In this document: positions 17,477 to 25,878 of the stretch, one piece after another
Position numbering within the stretch: position 1 is the first letter of the stretch
How the letters are laid out: each line of letters starts with the position of its first letter
Source of the DNA: Hahella sp050299855
GTDB lineage: Bacteria; Pseudomonadota; Gammaproteobacteria; Pseudomonadales; Oleiphilaceae
Length of the DNA stretch: 64,000 nucleotides
Direction: 5' to 3'
NCBI GenBank assembly: GCA_050299855.1
Contig: JBNKWQ010000043.1
Location: 1-64,000, forward strand
Notes under the pieces: generated by a model
The model's database searches: none
Seen by the model: the letters and a program-made list of their open reading frames with translations, nothing else
Told to the model about the DNA's origin: nothing
Position numbers and translations under genes: made by a program

Positions 17477-18763
17477 TCAAACCGATGCAGCCAGAACCTT
17501 TAAGGTTTTCCGGCATAGCAGAATAAGATCGTCATCAGTGATGACAAATGGCGGCATAGTGTAAACCAACTTGCCAAAGGGTCGCAGCCAGATGCCCTCT
17601 TCCACAAAACGGGGTTGAATCTCTGACATTTGCACCGGGTTGTCCATCTCAATCACTCCAATGGCTCCCAGAATACGGACGTCCTTCACTCCAGGCATAC
17701 ACTTCGCTGCGGCCAATTCACTTTTCAAGATGGATTCAATACGGCTTATGTTTGCTTTCCAGTCACCTTCCAGCAAGAGCTCCAGGCTGGCATTAGCGAC
17801 AGCACAGGCTAAGGGATTGCCCATAAAGGTCGGACCATGCATAAACACCCCGGCCTCACCTTTGCATATCCCCTCGGCCACAGCATCGGTACAAAGTGTC
17901 GCGGCCAGAGTCATATAACCTGCTGACAAAGCCTTCCCCACAGTCATAATGTCCGGAGTAATTCCAGCATGGTCACATCCAAAAAGTTCACCGGTTCGAC
18001 CGAAACCGGTCGCTATCTCATCGGCAATCAAGAGTACATCAAACTGATCACACAACAGACGCACCTGCTTTAAATATTCCGGAGAATAGATGCGCATGCC
18101 ACCAGCTCCCTGCACGATGGGCTCGATAATCATGGCGGCTATTTCCTGGTGATGCTGCTGAAACAGGGCTTTGAGCTCAGCAGTGTCCTCCGGTTTCAGT
18201 GGACGCTCATAACCAGCAGGCGGAGCTGGTGCAAACAACTGTTTTGGCAGTACAGACTGAAACAGATGGTGCATGCCGTTCACTGGATCACACACTGACA
18301 TAGCCCCAAATGTATCACCATGATAACCGTTACGGACGGTAACCAGCCGGTGCTTTTGCGGTTGTCCCTGCGAGTGCCAGTACTGCAGGGCCATTTTTAT
18401 AGCCACTTCCACGGAGACAGAACCGGAATCCGCCAGAAACACTTTATTAAGCCCTTCAGGAGTCAGCTCGACTAAATGTTTCACCAACTGCGCTGCCGGC
18501 TCATGGGTCAAACCACCAAACATGACGTGAGACATTTTTTCCAGTTGATCTGAAACCGCCTGGTTTATCCGTGGGTGATTGTATCCATGGATCACACACC
18601 ACCATGAAGCCATACCGTCAATCAGTTCCCGGCCATCCGTGAGGCGCAGGCGCACCCCCTCCGCACTGTCTACCGCAAACAGAGGCGGCGGATTAATCAG
18701 GGATGAATAAGGATGCCAGCAATGAGACTGATCGATGGCAATAATTTCGTCGGTAGTGAGCAT
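17477..18763 (-). CDS. bioA: Adenosylmethionine-8-amino-7-oxononanoate aminotransferase
   Basis: DAPA aminotransferase of biotin synthesis: it transfers the amino group of S-adenosylmethionine to 7-keto-8-aminopelargonate using pyridoxal phosphate. Hallmarks: HCWHPYSS near the N-terminus, DGMASWWCVIHGYNHP, the PLP region HGDTFGAMSVCDP, LLIADEIATGFGRTG (Asp contacting the PLP nitrogen) and the Schiff-base Lys in TVGKALSAGYM. The ATG at 18763 gives 428 residues, aligns with the E. coli start and has AGGA upstream; a GTG ten codons earlier is also open. It stands alone: no other bio gene lies in the window, as in many Pseudomonas-like genomes where bioA is split from bioBFHCD. Confidence 0.96.
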   Translation of the reverse strand: MLTTDEIIAIDQSHCWHPYSSLINPPPLFAVDSAEGVRLRLTDGRELIDGMASWWCVIHGYNHPRINQAVSDQLEKMSHVMFGGLTHEPAAQLVKHLVELTPEGLNKVFLADSGSVSVEVAIKMALQYWHSQGQPQKHRLVTVRNGYHGDTFGAMSVCDPVNGMHHLFQSVLPKQLFAPAPPAGYERPLKPEDTAELKALFQQHHQEIAAMIIEPIVQGAGGMRIYSPEYLKQVRLLCDQFDVLLIADEIATGFGRTGELFGCDHAGITPDIMTVGKALSAGYMTLAATLCTDAVAEGICKGEAGVFMHGPTFMGNPLACAVANASLELLLEGDWKANISRIESILKSELAAAKCMPGVKDVRILGAIGVIEMDNPVQMSEIQPRFVEEGIWLRPFGKLVYTMPPFVITDDDLILLCRKTLKVLAASV

Positions 18764-18880
18764 GGGAGTCCTGCTTATCTGCTGCGTAGTCACTATTTCT
18801 GTGATAGGGCTTGAGCCTCATTGTTCACAACTAGCGCCCAAATGAAACCCTCCTGGAGGGCTATAATTGAATTTCAGGCC

Positions 18881-18916
18881 AAAAAAAAGCCGAACACTGA
18901 TTAGTCTTCGGCTTCA
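18881..18916 (-). terminator. Rho-independent terminator of the DUF2788 gene
   Basis: On the minus strand: AAGCCGAA, short loop, TTCGGCTT, then eight T. It lies 22 bases past the DUF2788 stop and isolates it from bioA downstream. Confidence 0.85.
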
Positions 18917-18937
18917 TGTAATTTTTTGACTTGCGGA

Positions 18938-19138
18938 CTATACGTTCAGAACTTCCACCAGTACGGTTTTGATAATGAAGCCAAGGGCTCCCATACCAAG
19001 CGCACCAAACAGTACCATTGTGCCAAATTTACCCGCATTGGATTTCTTGGCCAGATCAAACACGATAAACGCCATAAAGCCTACAAGACCGGTAATCAGT
19101 ACAACCAGGCTAATGGTCTCAAATTGTTCAACAGACAT
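18938..19138 (-). CDS. DUF2788 family small membrane protein
   Basis: A 66-residue protein with two hydrophobic helices (about residues 8-28 and 39-60) joined by the conserved FDLAKKSNAGKFGT loop, which is the signature of DUF2788. Inner membrane; function unknown. AGGAGAG lies directly upstream of the ATG (CTCTCCT at 19142-19148 in the plus strand). It is monocistronic with its own terminator. Confidence 0.85.
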   Translation of the reverse strand: MSVEQFETISLVVLITGLVGFMAFIVFDLAKKSNAGKFGTMVLFGALGMGALGFIIKTVLVEVLNV

Positions 19139-19522
19139 AGGTCTCTCCTCCCAAAATCGGTGGTCATTATAAAGGCGGAGGTTAAGAAGTAAACCGCATT
19201 TGACACTCTTTTATTAGGACCTGTTGAATAAAAAGCAGGCAATCTATGCAGAAGGTTTTTTGCATGAATACACTATATTGCTCAACAGCCCATGGCAAAG
19301 TTAGTAAATGTTTTATTTACGAAATGCCGCAGACTCAGCATCCTTGGTATACACTTAGACCTGTATAAAAATAATATTATCTAAATCAAATATATAACTG
19401 ACTTGATTACTACTACTTACACACGCGCAAGCAAAGGATTTACGTCAATCATGCTGAAGATGGTTAACGCCTCTGCCATCAGGAGCACAACAATCTGGTT
19501 ACGACGTCGACCTACCAGGCCA
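19139..19522. promoter_or_regulatory. Divergent intergenic region, DUF2788 / solute-binding gene
   Basis: About 380 bases. It carries the DUF2788 ribosome binding site and, further right, AT-rich sequence (TATAAAAATAATATTATCTAAATC near 19364-19388) that could hold the promoter of the plus-strand gene. An in-frame TTG at 19403 would extend that gene into this region. No operator or RNA structure recognised. Confidence 0.35.
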
Positions 19523-20305
19523 ATGACATGTAAGTCACTCCGCCCGGCTCAGATTCTAGTAGCTTTACTGCTGTTTATTTGGCTAACCCCACTCGCTTTT
19601 GCCGGACACCCTGTGGCCACATTTTCTATCGCAGAGGTTAATCCCTGGGGTAAAGAAGGACCTGATGGCCAGGCGGCCGGACTACTGGCAGATTTAGCCA
19701 CCCGCCTGGGTAATATTGCCGGAATCAAAATCAGAAATAATCTGCGCCCCTATCCGCGGACCATTCAGGAAGTTGCCTCCGGACTAACTGATTTTGCAGT
19801 CATGTTTGCCGGGCCCAGCTCTGAAGAAATAGCCATACCGGTCGGCACAGTCACACATATGCAAATAATTCTAGTAACCCGTAGCGATTATTCCAGACTG
19901 CTCATACTCGACGATCTTAAAGATAAAAATGTGGGGTATATTCGCGGATCACTCTATGGCAAGGGGTTTGAAAACAATAGCCTCATCAAGAAAGTACCGC
20001 TGCTGAATATGCCCCAGGGTTTGAGAATGCTGATGGCGAAGCGTCTTGATGGCATGGTGAGTACCGATCAGGCTCTCTACCACACACTCAGAGACGAGAA
20101 CCTGGCCCCTATGTTAATCAAACCTGCCTTGGTAATTGGTTCAGCAAGGGCAGAGCTTTATTTCTCCAGGGCTTCAACAAACCGTCATTTGATTGAACCT
20201 ATCAGGAAGGCGCTGATGCAAATGAAAAGCACCGGTGAACTGCAGGAGCTATTTGCGCTTCCAGGTAAGCCCGCCGTACATTTCTACGACGGACCTGATC
20301 AATAA
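19523..20305 (+). CDS. Periplasmic solute-binding protein, SBP_bac_3-like (second)
   Basis: A 260-residue exported protein. The ATG at 19523 was chosen because it gives an ideal signal peptide of about 28 residues ending AFAG; a TTG at 19403 or an ATG at 19451 would add an Arg-rich extension with no counterpart. The mature part follows the family 3 binding-protein plan: first lobe with ATFSIAEVNPWG and an R-P-Y-P-R-T block, a hinge near DLKDKNVGYIRGSLYG, and the second lobe ending LQELFALPG. It is unusually divergent and lacks the usual YPPY ligand site. Like the copy at 16.6 kb it has no transporter partner. A sensory or redox-linked role cannot be judged. Confidence 0.8.
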   Translation: MTCKSLRPAQILVALLLFIWLTPLAFAGHPVATFSIAEVNPWGKEGPDGQAAGLLADLATRLGNIAGIKIRNNLRPYPRTIQEVASGLTDFAVMFAGPSSEEIAIPVGTVTHMQIILVTRSDYSRLLILDDLKDKNVGYIRGSLYGKGFENNSLIKKVPLLNMPQGLRMLMAKRLDGMVSTDQALYHTLRDENLAPMLIKPALVIGSARAELYFSRASTNRHLIEPIRKALMQMKSTGELQELFALPGKPAVHFYDGPDQ

Positions 20306-20337
20306 ATTCAGGGGCCCTTAAGCAGAGCAATTAGAAA

Positions 20338-21108
20338 CTAGTGATCCCGGGTAAATACCCACTGATCACCTTCAGTCAAAGCAGAACTAAATTGGTAGCC
20401 GCCTAAAGAAAAGTCTTTTAATGCCTCCGGAACATCGATTTTCTGCTGAATGATATAACGCGCCATCAGGCCACGGGCTTTCTTGGCCCAGAAGCTCACC
20501 ACTTTATATTGGCTGCCTTTAAGATCTTTAAACACCGGCGTGATGACACGGGCATTTAACCGCTTGGCTTTAACGGATTTGTAGTATTCGTTGGAAGCAA
20601 GGTTTACCAGGATGGGGTTGTTTAATGTATCAAGTTCCTGGTTAAGCGCATCCGTAATGCGGTCGCCCCAAAACTGGTAGAGATTATTCCCTCTAGGGTT
20701 GGCTAGGCGAGTCCCCATTTCCAGGCGATAGGGGCGCATCAGATCCAGAGGTTTCAGCAGCCCATAGAGCCCAGAAAGAATTCGCAGACGTTGCTGACTT
20801 TCCTTGATATCGGCCTTACTAAAGGTGTCTACATCAAGCCCTGTATATACGTCGCCTTTGAAAGCAAATATCGCCTGTCTTGAATTGTCTAATGAAAACG
20901 GCAGAGTCCAATTCTGGAATCTGTTGGCATTGAGGTTTGCCAGGTCGTCGCTGATGTTCATCATTTCGGACAACTCCCATGGCTCTTTGCCCTTCAATAC
21001 ATCGACCAGCGCGACACTCTCTTCAAGAAAGGCCGGCATGGTGTGGTCTTCAATGGGCAGTTCAGATTCGTAATCAAGCGTCTTCGCAGGGGAGACTACT
21101 GTTAGCAT
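20338..21108 (-). CDS. yaaA: Peroxide stress protein YaaA (UPF0246/DUF328)
   Basis: A 256-residue cytosolic protein of the YaaA family. In E. coli YaaA lowers free intracellular iron during hydrogen peroxide stress and limits DNA and protein damage. The sequence opens MLTVVSPAKTLDYE, continues with FKGDVYTGLD and LSGLYGLLKPLDLMRPYRLEMGT, and has the basic VVSFWAKKARGLMARY helix, all typical. The ATG at 21108 replaces a longer frame start because the family begins at this Met and GAGG lies upstream. It sits two bases after the glutaredoxin-like gene, so both belong to one unit. Confidence 0.96.
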   Translation of the reverse strand: MLTVVSPAKTLDYESELPIEDHTMPAFLEESVALVDVLKGKEPWELSEMMNISDDLANLNANRFQNWTLPFSLDNSRQAIFAFKGDVYTGLDVDTFSKADIKESQQRLRILSGLYGLLKPLDLMRPYRLEMGTRLANPRGNNLYQFWGDRITDALNQELDTLNNPILVNLASNEYYKSVKAKRLNARVITPVFKDLKGSQYKVVSFWAKKARGLMARYIIQQKIDVPEALKDFSLGGYQFSSALTEGDQWVFTRDH

Positions 21109-21110
21109 GG

Positions 21111-21383
21111 TTACCTCAAAATACGATTCAGAAAATCGACAAAATCCTGATGAGCAAAGGGCCACCCCAACTCCAGAGCAGACTGTCTGCAATAGATAAC
21201 AGGAATCCGCTCAGCATAGCGCGCCATCAAATCGTCAGATTCGCTAATGTCCACTTGGTTAAGAACGAGGAGGCCTGAAATTGTTGGATTGGCTTCAAGA
21301 ACTTCCCGGACAATTTGGTCTGCCTCATCACAGAGATGACAGCCCAAAGTACCTAAAATATCCAGTTGCACAGCTTGTTCCAA
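21111..21383 (-). CDS. Glutaredoxin family protein (DUF836-like)
   Basis: A 90-residue thioredoxin-fold protein. The redox motif is C-H-L-C (residues 16-19, after GTLG), the cis-Pro stretch is RIPVIYC, and it ends with a short helix. This matches the DUF836 glutaredoxin-like family, small thiol proteins of unclear substrate. The only in-frame start that keeps the first beta strand is a TTG at 21383 with AAGG upstream. It precedes yaaA by two bases, and pairing a thiol protein with a peroxide-stress protein is sensible. Confidence 0.85.
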   Translation of the reverse strand: MEQAVQLDILGTLGCHLCDEADQIVREVLEANPTISGLLVLNQVDISESDDLMARYAERIPVIYCRQSALELGWPFAHQDFVDFLNRILR

Positions 21384-21551
21384 CGTCCCAACCTTATCGT
21401 CAAATGAGACCGGATGCTACCATAGCTATGGAAATCCTCAACTCCCTACTTAAGCGATTCTATCCAGGAATAGTTGATACCCACTGCCCATGCAGCATTA
21501 ACGAAAGTACTCTTCCACATAATGGGATCAAAACTGGCCTGAATATAGAAA

Positions 21552-21588
21552 GAAAAAAGCCGCACTTCTGGAGCACGGCTTCTTCACT
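21552..21588 (-). terminator. Terminator of the MshEN-membrane gene
   Basis: Minus strand: AGCCG, a loop of about 13 bases that can itself pair (TGC/GTG edge), CGGCT, then TTTTTT. It lies 50 bases past the stop at 21638. Confidence 0.75.
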
Positions 21589-21637
21589 ACAACAACTTAT
21601 TCGTCAGTTCTTTAGGGCAACCTCATTAGTGTTGGCC

Positions 21638-22387
21638 TTAATACGGTCGAATACGAATATAGGCTTCGTCGCTAAACTCAATGCCTTCCATCTCAATACT
21701 ACCCATGGTTGGGCCGCCGACCTGCCCCATCGGTCTGATATCCAGGAAACTGACTCGATCAATACGATTTGGCAAGGTGACGTTAAAGGCTCCATCTTCG
21801 GTAAGAAGTGGTTTTACACGATCAGGACTGATATGGACACCTTCAATTTTAACCTCTGCGTCTAGTACGTTAGCAATCGGGAAAAATACTTTTGCTATAG
21901 TGCCGACAACTTCAACACCATCCAGGCCACCGTCTTCTTCCAACCTTTTCAAAGCCTCCTGATCAACAAGCGCTTCATCCAGCTTGCTGTAGATGGCTGC
22001 AAAGTCCTGCTGTATACCTTGTGCACTAACCTCACCCATTTCCATATCGTCCAGAGGCTGCAAACCCGAACGATACTGTTCAGATTCAACAGACTTAGAA
22101 GGCACGGCCTGTACAGGCGCGGAAGCAGCAAAAGCCATCAGCGGCTGAAGAGGTGTTACGGCCATGGCGACAAAGGCGGCAGCGTAACGGTAGCGGCTCT
22201 GGTGCTTGAGGGTGCGGCTCAGCTCTTTCTCTGAGATTAATCCCTTTTCGACCAATAACTCACCGAGACGTACTCCCCGTGCATTTTGCTCGGTAAGAGC
22301 TTCACTCAGTTGGAAATCGGTAATATAGCCACGGTTAACCAGCAGTCGTCCGAGGCGCGATTTTTCAAGCGTATTATTCGCCGCCAT
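21638..22387 (-). CDS. MshEN-type c-di-GMP-binding domain joined to a membrane segment and an exported domain
   Basis: A 249-residue protein of unusual layout. Residues 11-34 and 40-63 are two 24-residue copies of RLGxxLVxxGx(6)LxxxLxxQ, separated by exactly five residues. This is the motif pair by which MshEN domains of type II secretion and type IV pilus ATPases bind c-di-GMP, and every consensus position is kept in both copies. A hydrophobic stretch at about 68-90, ending AFAASA, could be a membrane anchor or late signal. After it, LQPLDDMEMGEVSAQG (109-124) resembles the opening of exported DUF6160/Fil-type pilus-associated proteins. No ATPase domain is present. Inference: a membrane protein that senses c-di-GMP inside and acts outside. 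It is monocistronic. Confidence 0.8.
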   Translation of the reverse strand: MAANNTLEKSRLGRLLVNRGYITDFQLSEALTEQNARGVRLGELLVEKGLISEKELSRTLKHQSRYRYAAAFVAMAVTPLQPLMAFAASAPVQAVPSKSVESEQYRSGLQPLDDMEMGEVSAQGIQQDFAAIYSKLDEALVDQEALKRLEEDGGLDGVEVVGTIAKVFFPIANVLDAEVKIEGVHISPDRVKPLLTEDGAFNVTLPNRIDRVSFLDIRPMGQVGGPTMGSIEMEGIEFSDEAYIRIRPY

Positions 22388-22656
22388 TGTGACACTCCAG
22401 TGAGATTTAAGTAGTCATATCATTATGGAAAGCCATATCAGTGATGTACATTGAGATGTCGTTACGTTTTAGATCGAATTGTAACCAGCATCTTTGATCT
22501 TCTCTCTTCCTGTTACTTTGCGTTGCAATAATAGACCCAACCAAGCCTTTTGTCTTAGTCTACCGAAGGTTGACGCTGGCAGAGCTTTACATTCAATTGC
22601 GCAGGAGGTAAAAACCCTGTTCTACTTTTAACTAGACGCAGACCCAGAGGTATCCA

Positions 22657-23223
22657 TTGAATAAGTTACTGTCCGCACTACTTTTATTCATCGCATGCCT
22701 GTCTTCCATTTGCCACAGTGAAGAAGGCCCTGTAGCTCTCGTGAAAACCAGCCAAGGTGTTATTCGCATTCAACTCGATCAGGCCAATGCTCCCATTTCT
22801 GTAGGAAACTTTATCAACTACGCCGAAAGCGGTTTTTATGAAGGAACAGTTTTTCACCGTACCATCGCCGGATTCATGATCCAGGGTGGTGGCTTTACCG
22901 GAGAGCTTGCACAAAAGGCTACTGGTGACCCGATCAAAAATGAGTCCTCCAATGGCTTATCCAACGCGCGTGGCACTATCGCCATGGCGAGAACCAGCGC
23001 CCCCAATTCGGCAACTGCCCAGTTTTTTATCAATGTTGTGGACAATCCTTACCTGGACTACCAAAAAGGGCGTTCCGGCTATGCTGTCTTCGGCAAGGTC
23101 ATAGAAGGCATGGATGTGGTCGACAAGATTGCCAATACCCCTACGATCAGGAAAGGCGCTTTTACCGACCTCCCCAAAGACGTTATCTTTATTGAAGCAG
23201 TAGAAATTGAAAGTACTCAATGA
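22657..23223 (+). CDS. Peptidyl-prolyl cis-trans isomerase, cyclophilin type, exported
   Basis: A 188-residue cyclophilin with an N-terminal signal peptide (about 21 residues, ending near CHS), so probably periplasmic like E. coli PpiA. It catalyses cis-trans isomerisation of prolyl bonds during folding. Active-site features: VFHRTIAGFMIQGGGFT (catalytic Arg, Phe, Met and Gln), MARTSAPNSATAQFFIN, and FGKVIEGMDVVDKI near the C-terminus. It starts with TTG at 22657, with CAGAGG at good spacing. The stop overlaps the mnmC start by four bases, so both are translated from one message. Confidence 0.94.
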   Translation: MNKLLSALLLFIACLSSICHSEEGPVALVKTSQGVIRIQLDQANAPISVGNFINYAESGFYEGTVFHRTIAGFMIQGGGFTGELAQKATGDPIKNESSNGLSNARGTIAMARTSAPNSATAQFFINVVDNPYLDYQKGRSGYAVFGKVIEGMDVVDKIANTPTIRKGAFTDLPKDVIFIEAVEIESTQ

Positions 23224-25178
23224 GCTCTCCCCGAATACAGGAAGCCTCTATTGATTGGAGCGACTCTGCCAATCCTCTATCGGAAACTTTCGATGATGTT
23301 TACTTCTCCCGGCACAGCGGCAAGGCAGAAACCGAACATGTCTTTGTTAATGGCAATCGCTTAATAGAGCGTTTCCAGGCTCTGGAACCGGGAAGCTGCT
23401 TTACCATTGCAGAGACAGGATTCGGGAGCGGCCTGAATTTTCTCGTAACCTGGCATATTTGGCAGTCGTATGCGCCCCAAAACACCAGCCTGCATTTTGT
23501 TTCGGTCGAACGTTTTCCCCTGTCCCCTGTCGATCTCCGGACCAGTCATCGCAACTGGCCAGAATTCCAGTCCCTTTCAGAAAAGCTTCAAAAACAGTAT
23601 CCCGCACCTGTCGAAGGAATGCATCGATGTGTTTTCCAGGACGATAGAGTATTTCTGACGCTTTACTACGGGGATGCCAATCATTGGCTCGAGCAATGCA
23701 GTTTTAAGGCGGATGCCTGGTTTCTTGATGGGTTTTCACCACAACAGAACCCCGACATGTGGTCAGACCAGTTGTTTCAGCAGGTTGCATCCCATTCCGC
23801 CGAGTCAACAACATTTGCCACTTACACAGCCGCGGGCTTTATAAGGCGGGGACTCCAGGCACAGGGTTTTAATGTGTCAAAAGCCACGGGCTTTGCAGAA
23901 AAGCGACACATGACGGTCGGCTTAATGGGAAAAGCCTCAACGAAAACAGTGAATCGGGGCCTTCCAAAAGATTCAACAGTTCTGGTTGTCGGCTCTGGAC
24001 TGGCCGGCGCCCTAACCGCTTCAACTCTGGCTAACAGAGGATTTAGGGTGCAGGTATTCGAGCAAGGTTCGCAGATTGCCTCCGGCGCCTCTGGCAACGC
24101 TCAGGGCGCGCTTTACATCAAGCTAGCGGTTGACTGGAATCCGCACACCCGGATACACCTGTCCCACTATCTCTATGCCCAAAGAGCCTATGAACATCTT
24201 CTAAACCTACCTGCCGGCATCTGGTGTCCCACCGGAGTGATTCAGTTAGCCTTTGATGACAAGGAAGCCTGCCGGCAACAGAAATTTTTACGGCAGAATG
24301 AGTATCCTGAGAGTATCGTACGATTAGTATCGTCTGATGAGGCCAGCCTGATCGCGGGGGTGACACTGGATCAAAGCGGACTATTCTTCCCTGATGCCGG
24401 CTGGTTAGCCCCTGCTACGTTGTGTCGCCGACTTTTGCAACATCCCAACATTTTGGTGCATCTGAATACTGCTATCACAGACGTCAACCAGAATACTGAG
24501 GGAGCTATAGAACTCATTGACGAAAAAGACCAGGTCTACAAGGGAGAAACCGCTATTCTGGCCCAGGGACATGAACCTCCGCGGGTTAATATTCCCAGCG
24601 AGCTGCCCATAAAACCTATCAGCGGACAAATATCCCTCATCGATATGGCTGACGATTCAGAAAGCGCCGACCCGTCCTACCCACTCAAATCAGTCCTTTG
24701 CGGCAATGGCTATGCCCTTCCGAGTCATAATGAGAAAATAGTTTTTGGGGCAACCTTTAAGCCGAATACAACAAATACAGAAACCTCCAGCACGGAAAAT
24801 CAGGAAAACCTGGAGAAACTTGCAGGCCTTTCAGCGCAATTAGGAAAGTTTGCAACAGCTCGCCAGAATCGAATTCAGGCTCGCAAATCCATACGCTGTA
24901 CGCTACCGGACTACCTCCCAGTCATAGCTCCCATTAAGCAGTATCCGCTAGATAACAGCCAAACCGCAGAGAGGATTTCCGGGAGTGATACGAAACAGCG
25001 TCAAAGACTATTCATCAATACTGGTTATGGCTCCAAAGGACTAACCATTGCCCCTCTGGCAGCTGAAATTATTGCCGATATGATTGAAGGTGTACCAATG
25101 CCTCTAGAAGATGAACTCTTGCATCGGCTCTCCGGAGAGAGGTTTAATACAAGGAAGGCTGAGCAAAAGCGGGACTAG
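23220..25178 (+). CDS. mnmC: Bifunctional tRNA 5-methylaminomethyl-2-thiouridine biosynthesis protein MnmC
   Basis: A 652-residue two-domain enzyme acting on U34 of tRNAs. The C-terminal FAD domain converts cmnm5s2U to nm5s2U, and the N-terminal S-adenosylmethionine-dependent methyltransferase finishes mnm5s2U. The N-terminal half has ETGFGSGLNF (residues 65-74, SAM site) and AWFLDGFSPQQNPDMW (166-181), the MnmC methyltransferase signature. The C-terminal half has the FAD Rossmann motif GSGLAG (258-263) and ASGNAQGALY, a family hallmark, and ends with NTGYGSKGLTIAPL. Length is normal for the fused form. It is coupled to the upstream isomerase by a four-base overlap. Confidence 0.96.
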   Translation: MSSPRIQEASIDWSDSANPLSETFDDVYFSRHSGKAETEHVFVNGNRLIERFQALEPGSCFTIAETGFGSGLNFLVTWHIWQSYAPQNTSLHFVSVERFPLSPVDLRTSHRNWPEFQSLSEKLQKQYPAPVEGMHRCVFQDDRVFLTLYYGDANHWLEQCSFKADAWFLDGFSPQQNPDMWSDQLFQQVASHSAESTTFATYTAAGFIRRGLQAQGFNVSKATGFAEKRHMTVGLMGKASTKTVNRGLPKDSTVLVVGSGLAGALTASTLANRGFRVQVFEQGSQIASGASGNAQGALYIKLAVDWNPHTRIHLSHYLYAQRAYEHLLNLPAGIWCPTGVIQLAFDDKEACRQQKFLRQNEYPESIVRLVSSDEASLIAGVTLDQSGLFFPDAGWLAPATLCRRLLQHPNILVHLNTAITDVNQNTEGAIELIDEKDQVYKGETAILAQGHEPPRVNIPSELPIKPISGQISLIDMADDSESADPSYPLKSVLCGNGYALPSHNEKIVFGATFKPNTTNTETSSTENQENLEKLAGLSAQLGKFATARQNRIQARKSIRCTLPDYLPVIAPIKQYPLDNSQTAERISGSDTKQRQRLFINTGYGSKGLTIAPLAAEIIADMIEGVPMPLEDELLHRLSGERFNTRKAEQKRD

Positions 25179-25182
25179 CATA

Positions 25183-25824
25183 ATGTCAATTTATGTCGTC
25201 GATTCTGGTCGGCGAGTCATTACGCCGCTTAAAGTCGACCCTAAAATTAAAAGGGTCGAAGAGCTGGACAGTATTACAGCGATCCATCCTCTTGGTATTC
25301 ATGATACGGGTATAGAGCATTCCGTAAGTGAAGACGAAGCCCACCAATATCAGAACAACCAGCAAATCGCTACGTCTAACCGGCGACGTCAACCAGTTGT
25401 CGCCAATTTCATGAGCAGCCCTTTGCTGTGCCTGCATTCTGACTGGACGTTAACGGAATCTCTCAAATTTCTGAGTGATCATGAAATCAAGCACGCACCA
25501 GTACTGAAAGACGAAGAAGTTATCGGGCTGGTAAATGAAACCGACCTGCTGAAGGCAAGCCTTGGAGAAACAAGGGTTGGGAAAACAGGTGTTGAAAAAA
25601 AAACAGTTGTTGAAAAAAATAACAGCAAAGATCTGGAGGCACTATGCGAGCCCTACATGGTCGTGGAAGGTCATAGCACAGTAGCCTCCACTTGCCTGGC
25701 CATGTTATACAGAAGAATCAGTGCAGCATTGATTCGCAATGCTGCCGGTCAGGTAATTGGGATATTAACCACCAACGATATTCTCAAGGCGATTTCCCGA
25801 TTAGAACTGGATGTTTGGACTTAG
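25183..25824 (+). CDS. CBS domain-containing protein
   Basis: A 213-residue cytosolic protein starting four bases after mnmC (an earlier in-frame start at 25111 lies inside mnmC and is not used). After a 75-residue N-terminal part without recognised domain it has two CBS motifs, about residues 77-125 (ending EEVIGLVNETDLL) and 150-208 (ending GQVIGILTTNDIL), which should pack into a Bateman module binding an adenine nucleotide. No enzyme domain is attached, so a regulatory role is likely. The linker between the CBS motifs carries runs of nine and seven A (25595-25603 and 25613-25619) inside a short repeat, a slippage-prone spot. Confidence 0.88.
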   Translation: MSIYVVDSGRRVITPLKVDPKIKRVEELDSITAIHPLGIHDTGIEHSVSEDEAHQYQNNQQIATSNRRRQPVVANFMSSPLLCLHSDWTLTESLKFLSDHEIKHAPVLKDEEVIGLVNETDLLKASLGETRVGKTGVEKKTVVEKNNSKDLEALCEPYMVVEGHSTVASTCLAMLYRRISAALIRNAAGQVIGILTTNDILKAISRLELDVWT

Positions 25825-25835
25825 TCGTTCAAAAC

Positions 25836-25866
25836 CAAAAAAAAGGCCTCGAGGGCCTTTTATTTC
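25836..25866. terminator. Bidirectional terminator
   Basis: AAAAGGCC TCGA GGGCCTTTT is flanked by A-run on the left and T-rich sequence on the right. It ends the ppi-mnmC-CBS unit on the plus strand and, 13 bases past its stop codon, the lipoprotein gene on the minus strand. Confidence 0.85.
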
Positions 25867-25878
25867 GGTTGTCATGCA

